Assembly: GCF_019320115.1 (NCBI RefSeq)
Contig: NC_089587.1
Coordinates: 87,252,939-87,316,938, forward strand
Origin: Miscanthus floridulus
Lineage: Eukaryota; Streptophyta; Magnoliopsida; Poales; Poaceae
Length of the DNA: 64,000 nucleotides
Direction: 5' to 3'
Shown one piece after another: positions 10,196 to 21,818 of this stretch. Within the stretch, counting starts at the first letter, position 1. The number at the start of each line of letters is the position of its first letter. The position numbers and the translations under genes are program-made. The notes under the pieces are model-generated. The model was given only the letters and a program-made list of their open reading frames with translations. It made no database searches and was not told where the DNA came from.

Positions 10196-10590
10196 ATGGT
10201 CCCTCAGCTCCAACGGGCGGCGTCCAACCTTGGATCTCCTGTTTTTGTATTGGCAGCTGAGGCGCAACTGTTTGAGCAAACGGATGACTTGGGCAGTGTT
10301 CTTTCCATCTGGATTAGAGACGAGGCTGTTTGTATATCAGTGAAGCAGATTCTGGTGAAATTATTTGGGTATTTCAAGTGTACAAGTGCCTAGAGCTACC
10401 AATGGATGTGGCCAAAAGCTCATTTCCTCATCGTCAAGAAAGACAAGACACTCGTGCTACGCGACCTCGAGGATGATGGAGATGACTTCCCGTTCTAGTC
10501 CAACATGTATCTGTTGGAACACACCATCGTCAATCAGTTGTATGTGGGTTTCTAGGCGTTTTCTACCTATTTGTGAGAATAGTTTTAGTG
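10196..10590 (+). pseudogene. Degenerate gene relic, paralogue of 12.9-13.5 kb relic
   Basis: The readable frame includes FEQTDDLGSVLSIWIRDEA and SVKQILVKLFGYF, then (another frame) FLIVKKDKTLVLRDLEDDGD. The second relic at about 12.9-13.5 kb contains FQQIDAGGLLSVWIRDEG, RSVKHIPV and an LLLRDIGVEDGE stretch in the same order, so both come from one family. Stops and frame changes interrupt both. I do not recognise the family with confidence; composition suggests a soluble grass protein of the F-box-associated or DUF kind. No promoter or intact start is visible. Confidence 0.5.
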
Positions 10591-12889
10591 TTGTTCTCGA
10601 TCATTCTGAGATGTTTGTCTGTTTAATTCTGATGTCAGTCTCATTGGTGTAGCCTTCTAAATTGTGTCATGTATTTGGTTTGGCAACTATGAATGGATGA
10701 ATGTCTCATCAACGTACCTTTCAGGATAGGTCAGATCGAAGAGTATAAATCTATACACACTAACCCACATGCTAATTGTGATTAGCATGCTCAGCTGAGT
10801 AGTACTTGATGTGGCTACAGCGCAATTGAGTAATTGGTCTTCCCTAAGTACCAACGGTCCTTTCGTTTTCTCGAGCGGGATGCCACGTGGCAACTACCCT
10901 AAAAGAATCAAGATGTCCAAGAAACAGAGATAGAGTGTTAAATTGGGTTAATCTAAAATTCTCGTGAAATTAAAACATACCGCTTAGCCCATTTCACCCT
11001 TGTGCCTAAATAAGTGTTTCTAGCCTACTGCATAAAGTTTTGCAACCTAGTTTCAACCCTAGTATAACATGGAAATTCTAATAATGTGCGATGTTTTTTT
11101 TGAGGTATCGGAGAGTCAACACTCTCCACTAGTCCTCGTTAGAGCACCCGCGCATGGGTATTGCTCATCCTTGATCCGCACAAGGACCAAGTGCTCTCTA
11201 TGGGCCTCTCACAATCGCCACTGAGAGATCACCAAGATTCCAAGCACCACCAAGCCATCTAGGTGATGTTGATCACCAAGATTAACAAGCACAAACTCTC
11301 ACTCAACCTAACAAAGCCTAATGAGAAGACTGGATGTACACTTGCTACTCCCTAAGCACTAATAGAGTCCTTAATCTTCGAATTAGAAAATCCAAATCAC
11401 TCCACTAGCCTTGAGCTCTCTCTTGGTCACTGATATCTATATGCAACTAATCTGAATTCCTAGAGCGTTCTCTTGCACGAAATGGAGGGGGTATAAAAAT
11501 CACCCACTACAAAAACTAACCGTTTAAACTCCACTCAACTGAAACACAAACACCAGAAAACTTTGGTGGTCTTTTGAACTGAACACCATACTAATCCGGT
11601 GCCTCTCCAACGGCTAAATTTGGACAAGTCGTTACTTTGTACGACCCTCAAGGCTCAAGCGCTTTCTCTGGTGCTGGCCACCGGACTAATCTGGTGCACC
11701 AAAACCCTCTATGTAACCTCTCTGTAAAGCACCAGAAATCTCGGTGACCCCCATCAAATAAATCCAATGAGTATAGGAGTCCAAACACTAAGCATAGTAC
11801 CCAGTAGCGCTTTCTCTGGTGCATGACTTCTCTAGTGCACTAGAATAATAGGTTCCATTGTTCACTGTATAGTGAAACCCTAACATGTAGCGCATTCTCC
11901 GGTGCTCCTTGGGGCAGAGCATTGAATAAATCCATTGCACATAGGAACCCCACATTCTCCACCATTTCAATCAACTTTGAGAATGACTTTGCTTCCTTTT
12001 TTTCTTTGGGCTTCCTCTGACCAACCTAGTGTTAAGTTTGACAAGTATGAATCACACACACTTACTAGACTCACCTAGGTCAATCTACATGTTCATACCC
12101 CCTTTTATAGTATGGTTAAAGGAAAAACAAAGTCTTAAACTATTCTAAGTGTCTCTCAACGCCAATTTGCCAAATGACACTTAGAACTAGTCTGTCCTTA
12201 ACCTTATCGCTCATCCTTTGAAAACTAAAATGAAATCCATCATTAGTGGCATAAAACCATTGATTGTCCATTAATCAATCATCATTGTGACCTAACTTAT
12301 ATTGCTTATCCAAGACACATATTGGTCACAATGATTGTGTCGTCATTAATCACCAGAACTGAATTAGGGGCCTAGATGCATTCATACCCAAAACATTGCA
12401 TAAAATACCTTTACTCTAGAACATTTTTTATCATTATCTAAACCCTAGATATTTTCTATCAGACAAAATATCTAGCTCTAGAACTTTGTACATTTGTATT
12501 AATATAGCCCCATGGGGCATAATGGTATGATCCATTCATGTGCAATTCTCTACTTTCTGCCGTATCTACTTACCATTCTTTATTGAAAATAATCCTCCAA
12601 TAAGAAAATATGATAGCTCTACTGCACTAGTATTGTTCATAAAAAAGTATGGTATATATTCCATTCCAATTGCAATGTAATCATGGCTTAGACCAATAAG
12701 CCATATATAATCGGTAGATCCCTAGTAAATAAAACTTGTGCCATAACATACTTAAATTCTTAGTATTTGCAAAGTCTAAAGTATAATAGTTGATTCGTTA
12801 GGTTTGAATAGGTGAATACATGAGTACCATTTTCTAGGGGGAGATGCTTGAGTTCTTCGTCATTCTCCTCTCGGCACTGCCCGGCCACG
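10591..12889. other. Non-coding region with short repeated CTCTGGTGC words; possible retroelement relic
   Basis: This 2.3-kb AT-rich stretch has no convincing coding frame. Between about 11580 and 11910 the words TCTCTGGTGC, AATCTGGTGC, AATCCGGTGC and TCTCCGGTGC recur, giving a CCGG-TGC style that resembles long terminal regions of grass Copia elements. No matching termini were found, so the retroelement origin is only a suggestion. It separates the two related relics. Confidence 0.3.
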
Positions 12890-13510
12890 CAACTTCATGT
12901 CCAGTGTTTCTCTTCAGAAAGGGAAGGATCAAGCCATGGCTAGGTCATCATGCAGATGGAGGATGAGGAGGTTTGTGCCATTGTCGTGGGGGTGTCAGCT
13001 TTGGGAATCTACAGTAGCGAGACGAATAGCGGCACCAGCACGATCATCTGGTATGACCTCATGGACCATTATATCTCCCTCATCCCATCGCCGCTACCAG
13101 AGACCGAGACACATCCCAACCGCAAGGGATGGTAGCTCGGCTCCATGGCCGACCAGCTCCGACTGTCATGCTTTTCAATCGACCACGAGGCGGAGGAAGA
13201 ACCGTTTCAACAGATAGATGCGGGTGGTCTTCTTTCTGTATGGATAAGGGATGAGGGTCTAGGTCTCTGGAGATCAGTCAAGCACATCCCAGTCCCGGTT
13301 GTCTGGGTGTTTGAGATGTATAGGCGTATGGAGTTACCTGTCGATGTGGCTCAGGTAGACTCGCATTTCCTTTAGTCAAGAAGGACATAAATCTACTTCT
13401 ACGTGATATAGGGGTTGAAGATGGTGAAATGCAGTTCATGTCCAACCTTTATCTCAACAAGGATGCCTTACTCCATCGGATGTACGAGAGTTTCCATGTG
13501 TTTTTCATCT
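12890..13510 (+). pseudogene. Degenerate gene relic, second copy of the 10.2-kb family
   Basis: The readable frames include MQMEDEEVCAIVVGVSALGI (12950-13135), then MADQLRLSCFSIDHEAEEEP with GGLLSVWIRDEGLGLWRSVK (13145-13375), followed in another frame by a stretch ending near LLLRDIGVEDGEMQFMSNLY. The order of the WIRDE, SVKHI and LLLRD blocks matches the relic at 10196-10590, but this copy is longer at its start. A stop near 13373 and a frame change show it is not functional as read. Family not recognised. Confidence 0.5.
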
Positions 13511-13749
13511 ATCTGTGAGCTAAGTATTCGATAATTCTGATGGTTACTATGATTCATATTAGCTTGCTTTCCAATATGTAGATCTAAAGTTTACCTTTAA
13601 TGTCTCTAGAAGCTTATCTTTAGTTTGTAATGTCTCTGGAAATTTATCTTTAATTTGTAATAATGTCTTTGTGGAAGAGTGTAGACCTAAAATAGTAATT
13701 GAAAAGTTTATCTTTGAGTTGTGTGTGAGACTTTACAAAGTTGAGTTGT
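13511..13749. other. Unassigned AT-rich sequence after relic
   Basis: Mainly T-rich sequence with a loose internal repetition of AATGTCTCTGGAAATTTATC-like words near 13600-13680. It could be the 3' UTR of the relic. Nothing else was supported. Confidence 0.3.
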
Positions 13750-15075
13750 TTGTGTCTTGATGATTGTGTTGAGCTCCTCAGGCTCAAACTCCCTCCTCTT
13801 TCCATTCTGGCACACTAGTGTGGCTCACACCTCCTTCCCTCCCCTCCTTTCCGCTCCTCGAGGTCAAGCACATGCTACCAAAAAGAGAAACCGGTGGGTA
13901 GAGAAAAATCTCGCCGCGGCCGTCGCCATTGCCGGCCTCACCACCACCCCTCCGAGCTCCACATAGATCCTAAACAAGCCATCTCCCCCTCTCCTCCTCT
14001 TTTTCCCCTCTTCCAAGCTCTCTCCGGGTTTACCTCAAATCAGGTGCGCCACCGTCGCCATTGGTCTCGTGACTAGATCGACCTCTCTGGAGTGGCCCCG
14101 ACCAATTAGGGAAGCAAGTGAGCCCCCTGGACCTATCCTCAATGCCTTCTCCACCATCCCCAGCACTCTCTCTTGCTCTATGTTACCCTGCCGCCATATG
14201 AGCTTGCCGCCCAGCCGTGGCTCCACGCTATTGCTGCCCGCCATCGGCTCAGTCAGCAAGGCAAGGCAAGGCTGAGCATGGTTACAGCGCACCCCATCTA
14301 TCGGTCCCCCGTACTTGACGCACCCCATCTCCCGGTGCTTGGGCCGTGCCCCATGACTCTGAACATACCTCTAAAACATGGAACACTTGAATGCAATGTA
14401 CGTCTGAATCAGATGAAACTTTTGAAACATATACTTGCAACACGTGTGTGAAACATATGCAACATCTAGATAAAACACTTGTAACTTGCAACATGAAAAC
14501 ACAACTAAAACATTTGGAACATACTCTTATGCAACATATGTGTGAAACGTATGTAACATCCAAATCAAAATGCTTACAACATATGTCTAAAACAGATGAA
14601 ACATTTTGATCAAACGCTTGCAACATGCCTCTGAAAACACTTGCAACATATGTAGCATCCCGATCTGTTTTTGCAACATCTATATTAAACACCAACATAC
14701 CTCTAAAACATCTAAAATACCTAAATCATACATTTGCAACATAGGGGAGGGGAGCCCAGGGCTGGTCAATTCTAGCCGTCGGGGTGGGAGCTGGTGGCAA
14801 GCGGCGGCGCGCGAGCACCGCCAGCACTGGCAGCGCTCTTGGGTGCCCTTGGCTTGGCTAGGGATGACCTGAGGCGCGTGACTATACCTCTAGCACCACC
14901 AGCACCAGTAGAGGTGGACGCACACGGCGGTGTGGGGATGAGCGCTTGGGTAGGGCACACGGTGGGCAAGACTGAGGAGCGAGCAGTGTGGGATGGGGCG
15001 TGCAGCTAGGGAGGGTGGCAGCAGCGAGGTGGAGTGGGGGCATAACACAGGTGGGAATGAGGTGTCCAGATGGAT
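13750..15075. mobile_element. Probable non-autonomous DNA element with GC-rich ends and CAACAT-rich centre
   Basis: A GC-rich block (13860-14340), an AT-rich block saturated with CAACAT/GAAACAT words (14360-14745) and a second GC-rich block (14750-15070) are followed by a sharp return to AT-rich DNA. I have seen this organisation in repeated non-coding grass elements, possibly Mutator-like, but no terminal inverted repeat or duplication could be fixed. Overlapping ORFs of up to about 140 aa have no domain character. Confidence 0.4.
14360..14745. repeat. Irregular short-period repeat (GCAACAT/GAAACAT)
   Basis: Words such as ACTTGCAACATATG, TGAAACATATGCAACAT, CTTGCAACATG and TTTGCAACAT recur many times over about 390 bp with period near 15-25 bp but no fixed unit. 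It lies between two GC-rich blocks. Confidence 0.65.
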
Positions 15076-15262
15076 GGGCGCCCTATTTGTATCATTATCG
15101 TAAAATAATAATACTCTCTGCCATCCACTCTAATCCTTATGAAATCCAAATTCAATAGAGAGTCCAACTAAAATAGTATCATATTCAGACCAGCGCTAAA
15201 CAATAAACTCTATGATCCAATCCAATCCTTATGAAATCCCAAACAATCCAATTTGAAACACA

Positions 15263-15267
15263 CACGT
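15263..15267. repeat. Target-site duplication CACGT (left) of outer LTR element
   Basis: CACGT directly precedes the TGTCGGGG start of the outer element and is repeated at 48922-48926 directly after its CCAACA end. Confidence 0.85.
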
Positions 15268-15849
15268 TGTCGGGGTTATAACCCCAGGGTATCTCAGGGC
15301 ACCGATTAGTTGGCATGCCACGTGACCCACAACTTGCCAGTCGGTGAAGGCCCGAACGATCGAGGCCTAGCGAAAGCCGAGCGGAGTGGGCTAGGTGCCA
15401 AGGTTGGGGTCATTCCTGACCCCTTCCACCCACCTTAGCACACAGCGCTCACAAGATGCATGACCTCACCTCATCATGACCCCTGGAAGGGGTGGGGGAA
15501 GGTAGAGCATAGCTAGGCGCGCCTGCTCTGACAAGAGCAAGCATGTCGCACTGACCTCGTAAGGACCGAGGGGACAACACTCACCTTGGCCCAGTCAGAC
15601 ACCATCCTTGTGCCATGCCACATGGACAAGACAACACCACACCATGGTGGCAATGGGTATGATACCCATCATCCAAATACGGACCAACTAGATGCTTGTA
15701 CGATCCCACACACTATGGGATGGGATCCATGACAAGGGACTCGATGAAAAAGCCATCCAGACCGGCAGAGTACCCCGACTCCGATGAATGGAGTCGTGGT
15801 ACTCGGCCCCGCAAAGCAACCAAGTGATCGACATCCTAGGGCAGCTACC
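15268..15849 (+). mobile_element. Outer element 5' LTR, left part
   Basis: 582 bp beginning TGTCGGGGTTATAACC. They correspond position by position to the first 582 bp of the 3' LTR (47750-48331). The LTR is cut within GCAGCTACC, and the sequence resumes at 29226 after a CTACC duplication. Confidence 0.85.
15845..15849. repeat. Target-site duplication CTACC (left) of solo LTR
   Basis: CTACC here and at 29221-29225 flank the solo LTR inserted into the outer element's 5' LTR. In the uninterrupted 3' LTR the motif occurs once (48327-48331). Confidence 0.85.
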
Positions 15850-16973
15850 TATTGACGGTCGTTAACATCAATCACAAACCATCAACATAACTTGTATAAA
15901 TGCATAAAAAGGATCGCCAGCATAGGTTTAGGGGTATAAACTGACAAATTCCATGAGTTTTGGTGAATCTATGTTTTCCGTAGGGTTTATCCAGAAAACT
16001 GGCAAGGATGACCTATTCGTCAATGCAAATCACGTTTATCCACTGCGAAACTGATGTGGGAAGACTCTAGAAGACTCTAGAAGGCAAACCACCGAAGCAG
16101 AAGGGCAGGTGGCTACCATATGGGGCCGACTGGCCCCACCTACAGGCCGCCTAGCCCCCTAGGCCTACCTGTCAGCCCCTCCTTTGAATGTCGGTTCTCC
16201 ACCACCTCCTAGATTGCATCTACGCCGTTCTTTCAAGTCGGTTTGATCTGAGGGGTCCATATTTGATGCTCCAGCCTATATTTAGCAGCCCTACCCCCTC
16301 CCTAGAGCCATCCCTGAAACCCTAATTCATACCTCTTATTCAGAGATCAAGATACACCAGGAGGATTAGGTCTAGACTCTCCAATGTAGTAGATTAGTAG
16401 CTCAGGAGTGAGGGTCAAGTTGGGTTCATGCTCAAGTTCCGGATCTAGTCTTGGAGGCTCGACAAAGCCTTGTATCTTCACTTCCATATCTTGTAAGACT
16501 TATTATAAATTCATCATATTCCTATCTACATAGCTATGCTTACTTTTAATATGTATCTTGCTTAGTTGAGGTTATCATTACTTTTGTGTGCGGGTTCATA
16601 GAGCGCTTAGCCTGCTAGTTTATCGATTGGGCTAAGTAGCCGAGCCTCATGTAAGGATGGTGCTTATACGATGCTCTGCCTGTGAGTACACCATGTTTTC
16701 TGGTTGGGTGGTAGCAGCGGGAGGTGACAGCCCCATCTATCCTTTGTAGTCCGCTCCAAATTTAGTAGGTTCTTAAATTGTAGGACCGTAGTCGCGTCGG
16801 TAGAGTTATTTATTGTGGGTAATCTACCATCTAAGCGGCATCTCAAAGTGCACAAGAGTAGAATTAGTCTTAACTATAGTTAGATATATATACTTTGACC
16901 ATGTAATAAGAATGTCATAGGAATCTACCTCACTCGTTGCTCTCCCGAGTTGATTAGTTTACGTTATCTTATT
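15850..16973 (+). mobile_element. Solo LTR, left part (split by Tat element)
   Basis: Starts TATTGACGGTCGTTAAC (a degraded TG start), contains a possible promoter with TATAAATGCATAAAAA near 15896, and includes GATTAGGTCTAGACTC and GTGCACAAGAGTAGAATTAG stretches of the style of long Gypsy LTRs. It is non-coding. The other end lies at 29011-29220 and finishes CCAACA next to CTACC. No partner LTR or internal region is present, so this is a solo LTR of about 1.33 kb. Lineage undetermined, possibly Athila-like. Confidence 0.65.
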
Positions 16974-16998
16974 GATCTACCCCCTGAGTATCATTATC
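16974..16998 (-). promoter_or_regulatory. Polypurine tract at 3' end of Tat element (no LTR follows)
   Basis: On the minus strand the element ends ACTCAGGGGGTAGATC at 16974, the normal polypurine-tract sequence placed just before a 3' LTR in this group. Here it is followed directly by solo-LTR sequence. The identical 25 bp is also found at 28986-29010 in front of the only LTR. Confidence 0.65.
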
Positions 16999-17000
16999 TT

Positions 17001-17325
17001 GGGGACTGCTCCGACCACTACCGTGCTCGGGAACTGTTATGAAGAATGCTTGGAGAGCAGTATGGTGCCAGGGTCTAAGAAGAATTTCTACTAGAATTAA
17101 GAATCCAACCGTCGTACAATCAATACGAGATGCACCGGTAGGTGCATTGTACCGATGTAGTCCCCGAGCTTGCTGGAAGACGGAATATAAGTCTTGTAGC
17201 AAGGTCTAAATAAATATCTCTCATCTGTATGTGAGTACAAATCACATGTAGCCGAGGAGAGCGGTCTCCGAGCATTCTTCGTAACAGTTCCTGAGCATGG
17301 TAGTGGTCGGAGCAGTCCCGAGCAC
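17001..17325. repeat. Inverted repeat flanking a 200-bp spacer
   Basis: About 60 bp at 17001-17062 (GACTGCTCCGACCACTACCG..) reappears inverted at about 17264-17325 with few differences. The left arm is an inverted single unit of the neighbouring tandem array plus its flank. A transcript could fold back. Confidence 0.65.
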
Positions 17326-17522
17326 GGTAGTGGTCGAAGCAGTCCCCGAGCACGGTAGTGGTCGGAGCAGCCCCCGAGCACGGTAGTGGTCAGAGCAGTC
17401 CCCGAGCACGGTAGTGGTCGGAGCAGTCCCCGAGCACGGTAGTGGTCGACGCAGTCCCTGAGCACGATAGTGGTCGGAGCAGTCCCCGAGCACGTTAGTG
17501 GTCTGAACCATCCCTGAGCACA
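17294..17522. repeat. Tandem array, eight copies of a 28-bp unit
   Basis: Eight consecutive units of 27-28 bp of the form CACGGTAGTGGTCGGAGCAG followed by TCCCCGAG, with 1-6 differences each. The array lies near the 3' end of the Tat element, between the antisense gene and the polypurine tract. Regular, gapless units show simple tandem duplication. Confidence 0.85.
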
Positions 17523-18015
17523 AGACATGCAGCGAAGAAACGAATGCCGCTTGTACTATTATTTGGTGTATTTATTTATCTTCCTACTCTATCAAGTCCA
17601 ATCTGACACGTCTGGTCAAAAAAGCAGACGGGTATAGCACGTCATACTGCCTTCTTGTCCTTTCAAGCAAACAGCCGCTTGGCACCTATAAGGAGGTGCA
17701 TCAGTGTGGGCCCTCTCACACTGGTAACGAAGAGGCGCGTACACTGGTAACGAAGAGGCGCATATATTGGCATAGATCTCGAGGTTGTGAAAACAACCGT
17801 CCGCGGCACGTGCGCATGTCTCCCAAGAATCTTGGGCAGACGAAACGGCGGAACTCTTGGTTATTTATAATATAGAACTGGTAAGTTACTTTTTACCGAT
17901 CCCCATTACCATTCGCCGCCGCAGCCTTCTTCCTCCTCTTGCCAACCCTAATACCTCCGAAATCATCGCCAATCACCCCTCCACCGCATCCATCTCCATC
18001 AGCAAGGGCGGATTC

Positions 18016-21000
18016 ATGGCGAAGAGTGACGCCCAGAAGAAAGCCGGAGTCATGGCGAAGGAGTGGTGGAAGTCAAGAAGCAACGAACAGACCATCGAAG
18101 ACTTTGTCACCATGGGAGTACTCCACAACAAGGAACTCGCGGGATGGCGCGCGCCGGAAGGAGAAGGGCACCCCGATCCACAAACAGATGAGATTGTGGT
18201 TTTCGAAGATTTCTTCAAGCGGGGTTTTGGGGTTCCAGTGCACCCTTTCCTTCAGGGGCTCTGCTTGTATTACGAGATTGGGATTTGCAATCTACATCCC
18301 AACTCGATTCTTCTTGTCTCCACCTTCATTCATCTTTGCGAAGCATAAGGTGGCTTCCAGCCCCATTTCGACTTCTTCCGCCATCTATTCTGTCTGCGAA
18401 AGAAAGAAAGCAGCGGCTCCAAGATAGCCGGAGGTGTGTACCTCAATCTGCGTGACGGGATGAAGGCCCAATACTTGCACTGCCCTTGGAACACATCGCT
18501 GGAGGACTGGTACAAGAAATGGTTCTACATCCGCGAGGAGCCGAACACAATCACATTGTGCGACGTGGAGTTCATTTTGGAGAAGAAGAACAGCTGGTCA
18601 GAAAAGCCCGAGCACCTGGCACAGATCCAAGAACTAATTGGTTTGATCCCGTGGAGGAAATTGGATGGTCCGAGCGTGGTCGGTAACTTCATCAACCGAA
18701 GGATCTAGCCTTGCCAGAGGAGGGTACATCCCGGCTATGAGTACCAAGGTAGCGTAGACCCAACTAGGACTAGGCAAGAGGCGCTTGACAAGATAGAAGT
18801 CAAAGCCAGGATTGGAGAGCTATTCAACTTAGCTGATCCAAATTATGTCAGGTTGAGCGATATCGAGCACGCCTTCAAGCTGGCCCGACCTCCCCCAAAG
18901 GTAAATTATGCTTCCTTGTACCCATAGAGTTATGTTGTAACAAAAATTGACTATGTTGTCGCCGTTATGTTTCCTAGTGTAATGGTCGTGATAGGGCAGC
19001 AGTGTTCGTGTCTCTGCCCCCTGGTGTGGATTGGCCGCAAGTTGCTGGCCCAACCACCCAGACCAGTGCCAGGGTCGAAAACATCGACTGGGCCATACTC
19101 GGGGTTGGGGAGGAGGCAACGGCTAGAGCTGCTAGCAAGCGATTGGCGGCCAGCAAGCGTCGTCAGGCCATCTTCCCACTGTCAGATGATGAAACAGAGG
19201 ATGCAGACATCTTCTGACTCGTCCCTCGAAAGAGGAGGAGACAACTAGAGTCGACGGAGCAGGGTGGCTCCTCCGTGCCAGCGGGGATCGCATCACCGAC
19301 CACTACAACGCAGAGGACAAGCGGCAAAGGGGTCGAGCACTAAGCCCTGACGCTGATTCTGGTCGTGGAAAGAGACCCGGTGGCACCCGCAGAGCACGTG
19401 GAGCAAGCACGGACGAAGAGACGCTCCTTCGCCACATCATTCCGTGCTTCCAAGCTATAAGTATTTGTAACCTTGATGTAAGCTTACAATTTATATTGAA
19501 TGTTGTTGCCTTTTGAACTTATCTCTGATATATTAGGTCGGCATCCACCGAAAATCCCGACCAGCTAGCTAGGTGCGACATGGCTTCTCCAGCAATGGCG
19601 GAGAGAACTACCCAACAGCCGGCTTTGGAGGAACCTGTAGAAGAAAGTCCACCGGAGCCTCAGCAGACGAGCGGCCAGACGATAGTCCCTGAGCAGCTGG
19701 TCGAGAAGAGAGCCGAGCCAAACACAAGTGCTCCAAGCACTAACCCTACTGAGGGGGATACTTCGGCACCAAGGGGATCAGACCAAGCTAAGGAGCAGCA
19801 GCCGGAGGTGGCATAGAGCACGCTTGCCAATGCTACGGCTTGTGGGAAAGCCATAATGATCGCAGGGACTACAAACTCCAGACAAGCGCCGCTACCTGAA
19901 CAAGAGGCCGAAGAGGACGAAGTAGAAGAGGTCCTGGGCCGTCCCCAAGACAAGCGACAACATGTATATGTGTCACGCTGGCGGAACGACCAGTGGGTCT
20001 TGCATGAGGAAATCCCATAGGTCAAAGAGACCATGAAAGTTGAACGAGCGGCAAAACGTCTGGTGATGGAAGTCCAGGTATGTTTTGCTTGACTGCTTGA
20101 TCCTGCTATCCAGTCAAACTATCTGGCTTAGTTTTTTTTGCATGCAGGACTTGATGAAGACCGCAAGGTACCGAAAGAAGTGCTTCGACCAAATCGAGGG
20201 AATCACAGCAAGCAATAGAGAACTGGCGGCCGAGGTGGAGCGCTTGCACTACCAACTTGAAGCCGCCGACCAGGAAAGGGCTGAGCAAGAGGCATAGAAC
20301 CAGAACCTGGTCGTCTAGCTCAGTAACAAAGAGCAGGAAAAAACAAGTAAGTTGTCACTTTATCACAACAAGTGCATGACAAGTGTTGTTGCATTGTTGG
20401 TAGTAACAGCTGTAGTGCAGGCTTAGAAGCCAAAGTAGTCCGTCTCCAAGAGGAGAATAGCCATGTGGCCGTAGAGTGTGATCGCCTGAAGGAGGACAAC
20501 GAGAAACTGGCGCGCGACCAGTCCCAACTCCGGGACCATACAACTAAGATGAAGGAGGAACTAAAAAGTAAGTGTTCCAGACCACCTTGCTCATTCTGTT
20601 GCCCACCTTATCTTGTTGTGGCGTGACATTTTAATGTCTTTGTGCGGTTTGCAGTTTTAAAAGTTAATGCCAAGAAACATCTGGAAACCGTGATGAAAGA
20701 TCGTGACGGCTGGAAGGCGCGATGCCTAGAGATCACCGAGGATTGGGACACATGGAAGAACCGGTACCAAGAGGTGGCAACTGGCATTTTGCCCGTCCTC
20801 GACCTTATCGACCCAGCGCTTATAGAAGAAGTGCCAAGGACGCCGCAGCTCGGACTGGTCGAGAGATGCCGAAAAGCGTGGGGATGGTTCCAAGAGTTCG
20901 TGAAGGAGGCGGGTGAGTACACAGGCGCACATGTGTTAAGCATGGTGCATGCCCACTACCCCCTGATCGATCTCAAGCGCCTGGAGGCTGGGTACCCGAA

Positions 21001-21343
21001 GGAGGTATACCTAGACAAGGCCGAGGAGCTTCGGATGACATAGCTGGACCTGTCTTCAAAGATAATTGGCGATATTAACCTGTGTGGAGGTGGGACAGCA
21101 CCTGTACAGGGTACGCCATCAACAAGTCAGCTAGAAAGGCCATCAATTGCGAGCCAACCGGTGAAACCTACGGTCTCGACTAGCCAGGCATCGGTGGGGC
21201 CATCCTCTTCAGCTCGACCAGTACAAGAGTCCTCGAGACTCGAGCAGGGTGTCGGGGGCAGCGAGCAGCGGGTGCCGCATGCCTCGACCAGCCAATAGAA
21301 TAGGCTAGAGCTGTAGAAGAAGGACATAGTTGTGTTATTGTAA
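18016..21343 (+). pseudogene. Antisense six-exon gene of the Tat element (putative gypsy-type transposon ORF)
   Basis: This gene runs opposite to gag-pol, downstream of integrase. Exons: 18016-18900, 18978-19460, 19537-20077, 20148-20346, 20421-20577 and 20655-21343; all five introns are short (70-77 bp) with GT..AG ends. Exon 1 reads MAKSDAQKKAGVMAKEWWKS and contains HPFLQGLCLYYEIGICNLHP and YKKWFYIREEP, recalling the plant 'putative gypsy type transposon' domain. Exons 4-6 encode heptad-rich coiled coil (LEAKVVRLQEENSHVAVECD). Function unknown. In-frame stops at 18346, 18706 and 21041, plus a TGA ending 19217 where CGA is expected, make it a pseudogene. Confidence 0.75.
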
Positions 21344-21818
21344 ACTTGGACCTCTTCAGGCAAGCTTGTAATAACGTAACTGTATATCATCATAAGCTTG
21401 TTTGCTTTGTATAAAATGTATTTAAGCTTGAAACTCATGTTGGTGTAACTAAGTGAGAACATGTCGATGTTCTATTTAGTTGTACCATTTTACTCGACAC
21501 GTCATCCTGAAAGGTTTGTACGGCCCGAATTTGCCATGTGGTCAGAGTGTGAGGTGCGTGACCTGTGCACATGTAGACGTGGACAAGTCAAACTAGGGGG
21601 GGACCTACCGATCACCCATAGCGTAGAGAGCGGATCTCATGCACGTGTTGAGAGGAACCAGAGACAGGGCCTGCTCTGAAAACCCTAGAAGGAATGGTGG
21701 TCGATTTTGACTGGCTAAGTTAGAATAACTGTAAAATTCGAAGTGATACATCAGAGTGGTCAGAGAAATCATAATAGCTTTATTGAATGAAATCGAAAGT
21801 ACAAGAGGAGTACATATC

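Noticed and set aside
17294..17522. CRISPR-like array of 28-bp repeats
   Set aside because: Units are contiguous with no spacers, and the setting is a plant retrotransposon; it is a plain tandem repeat.
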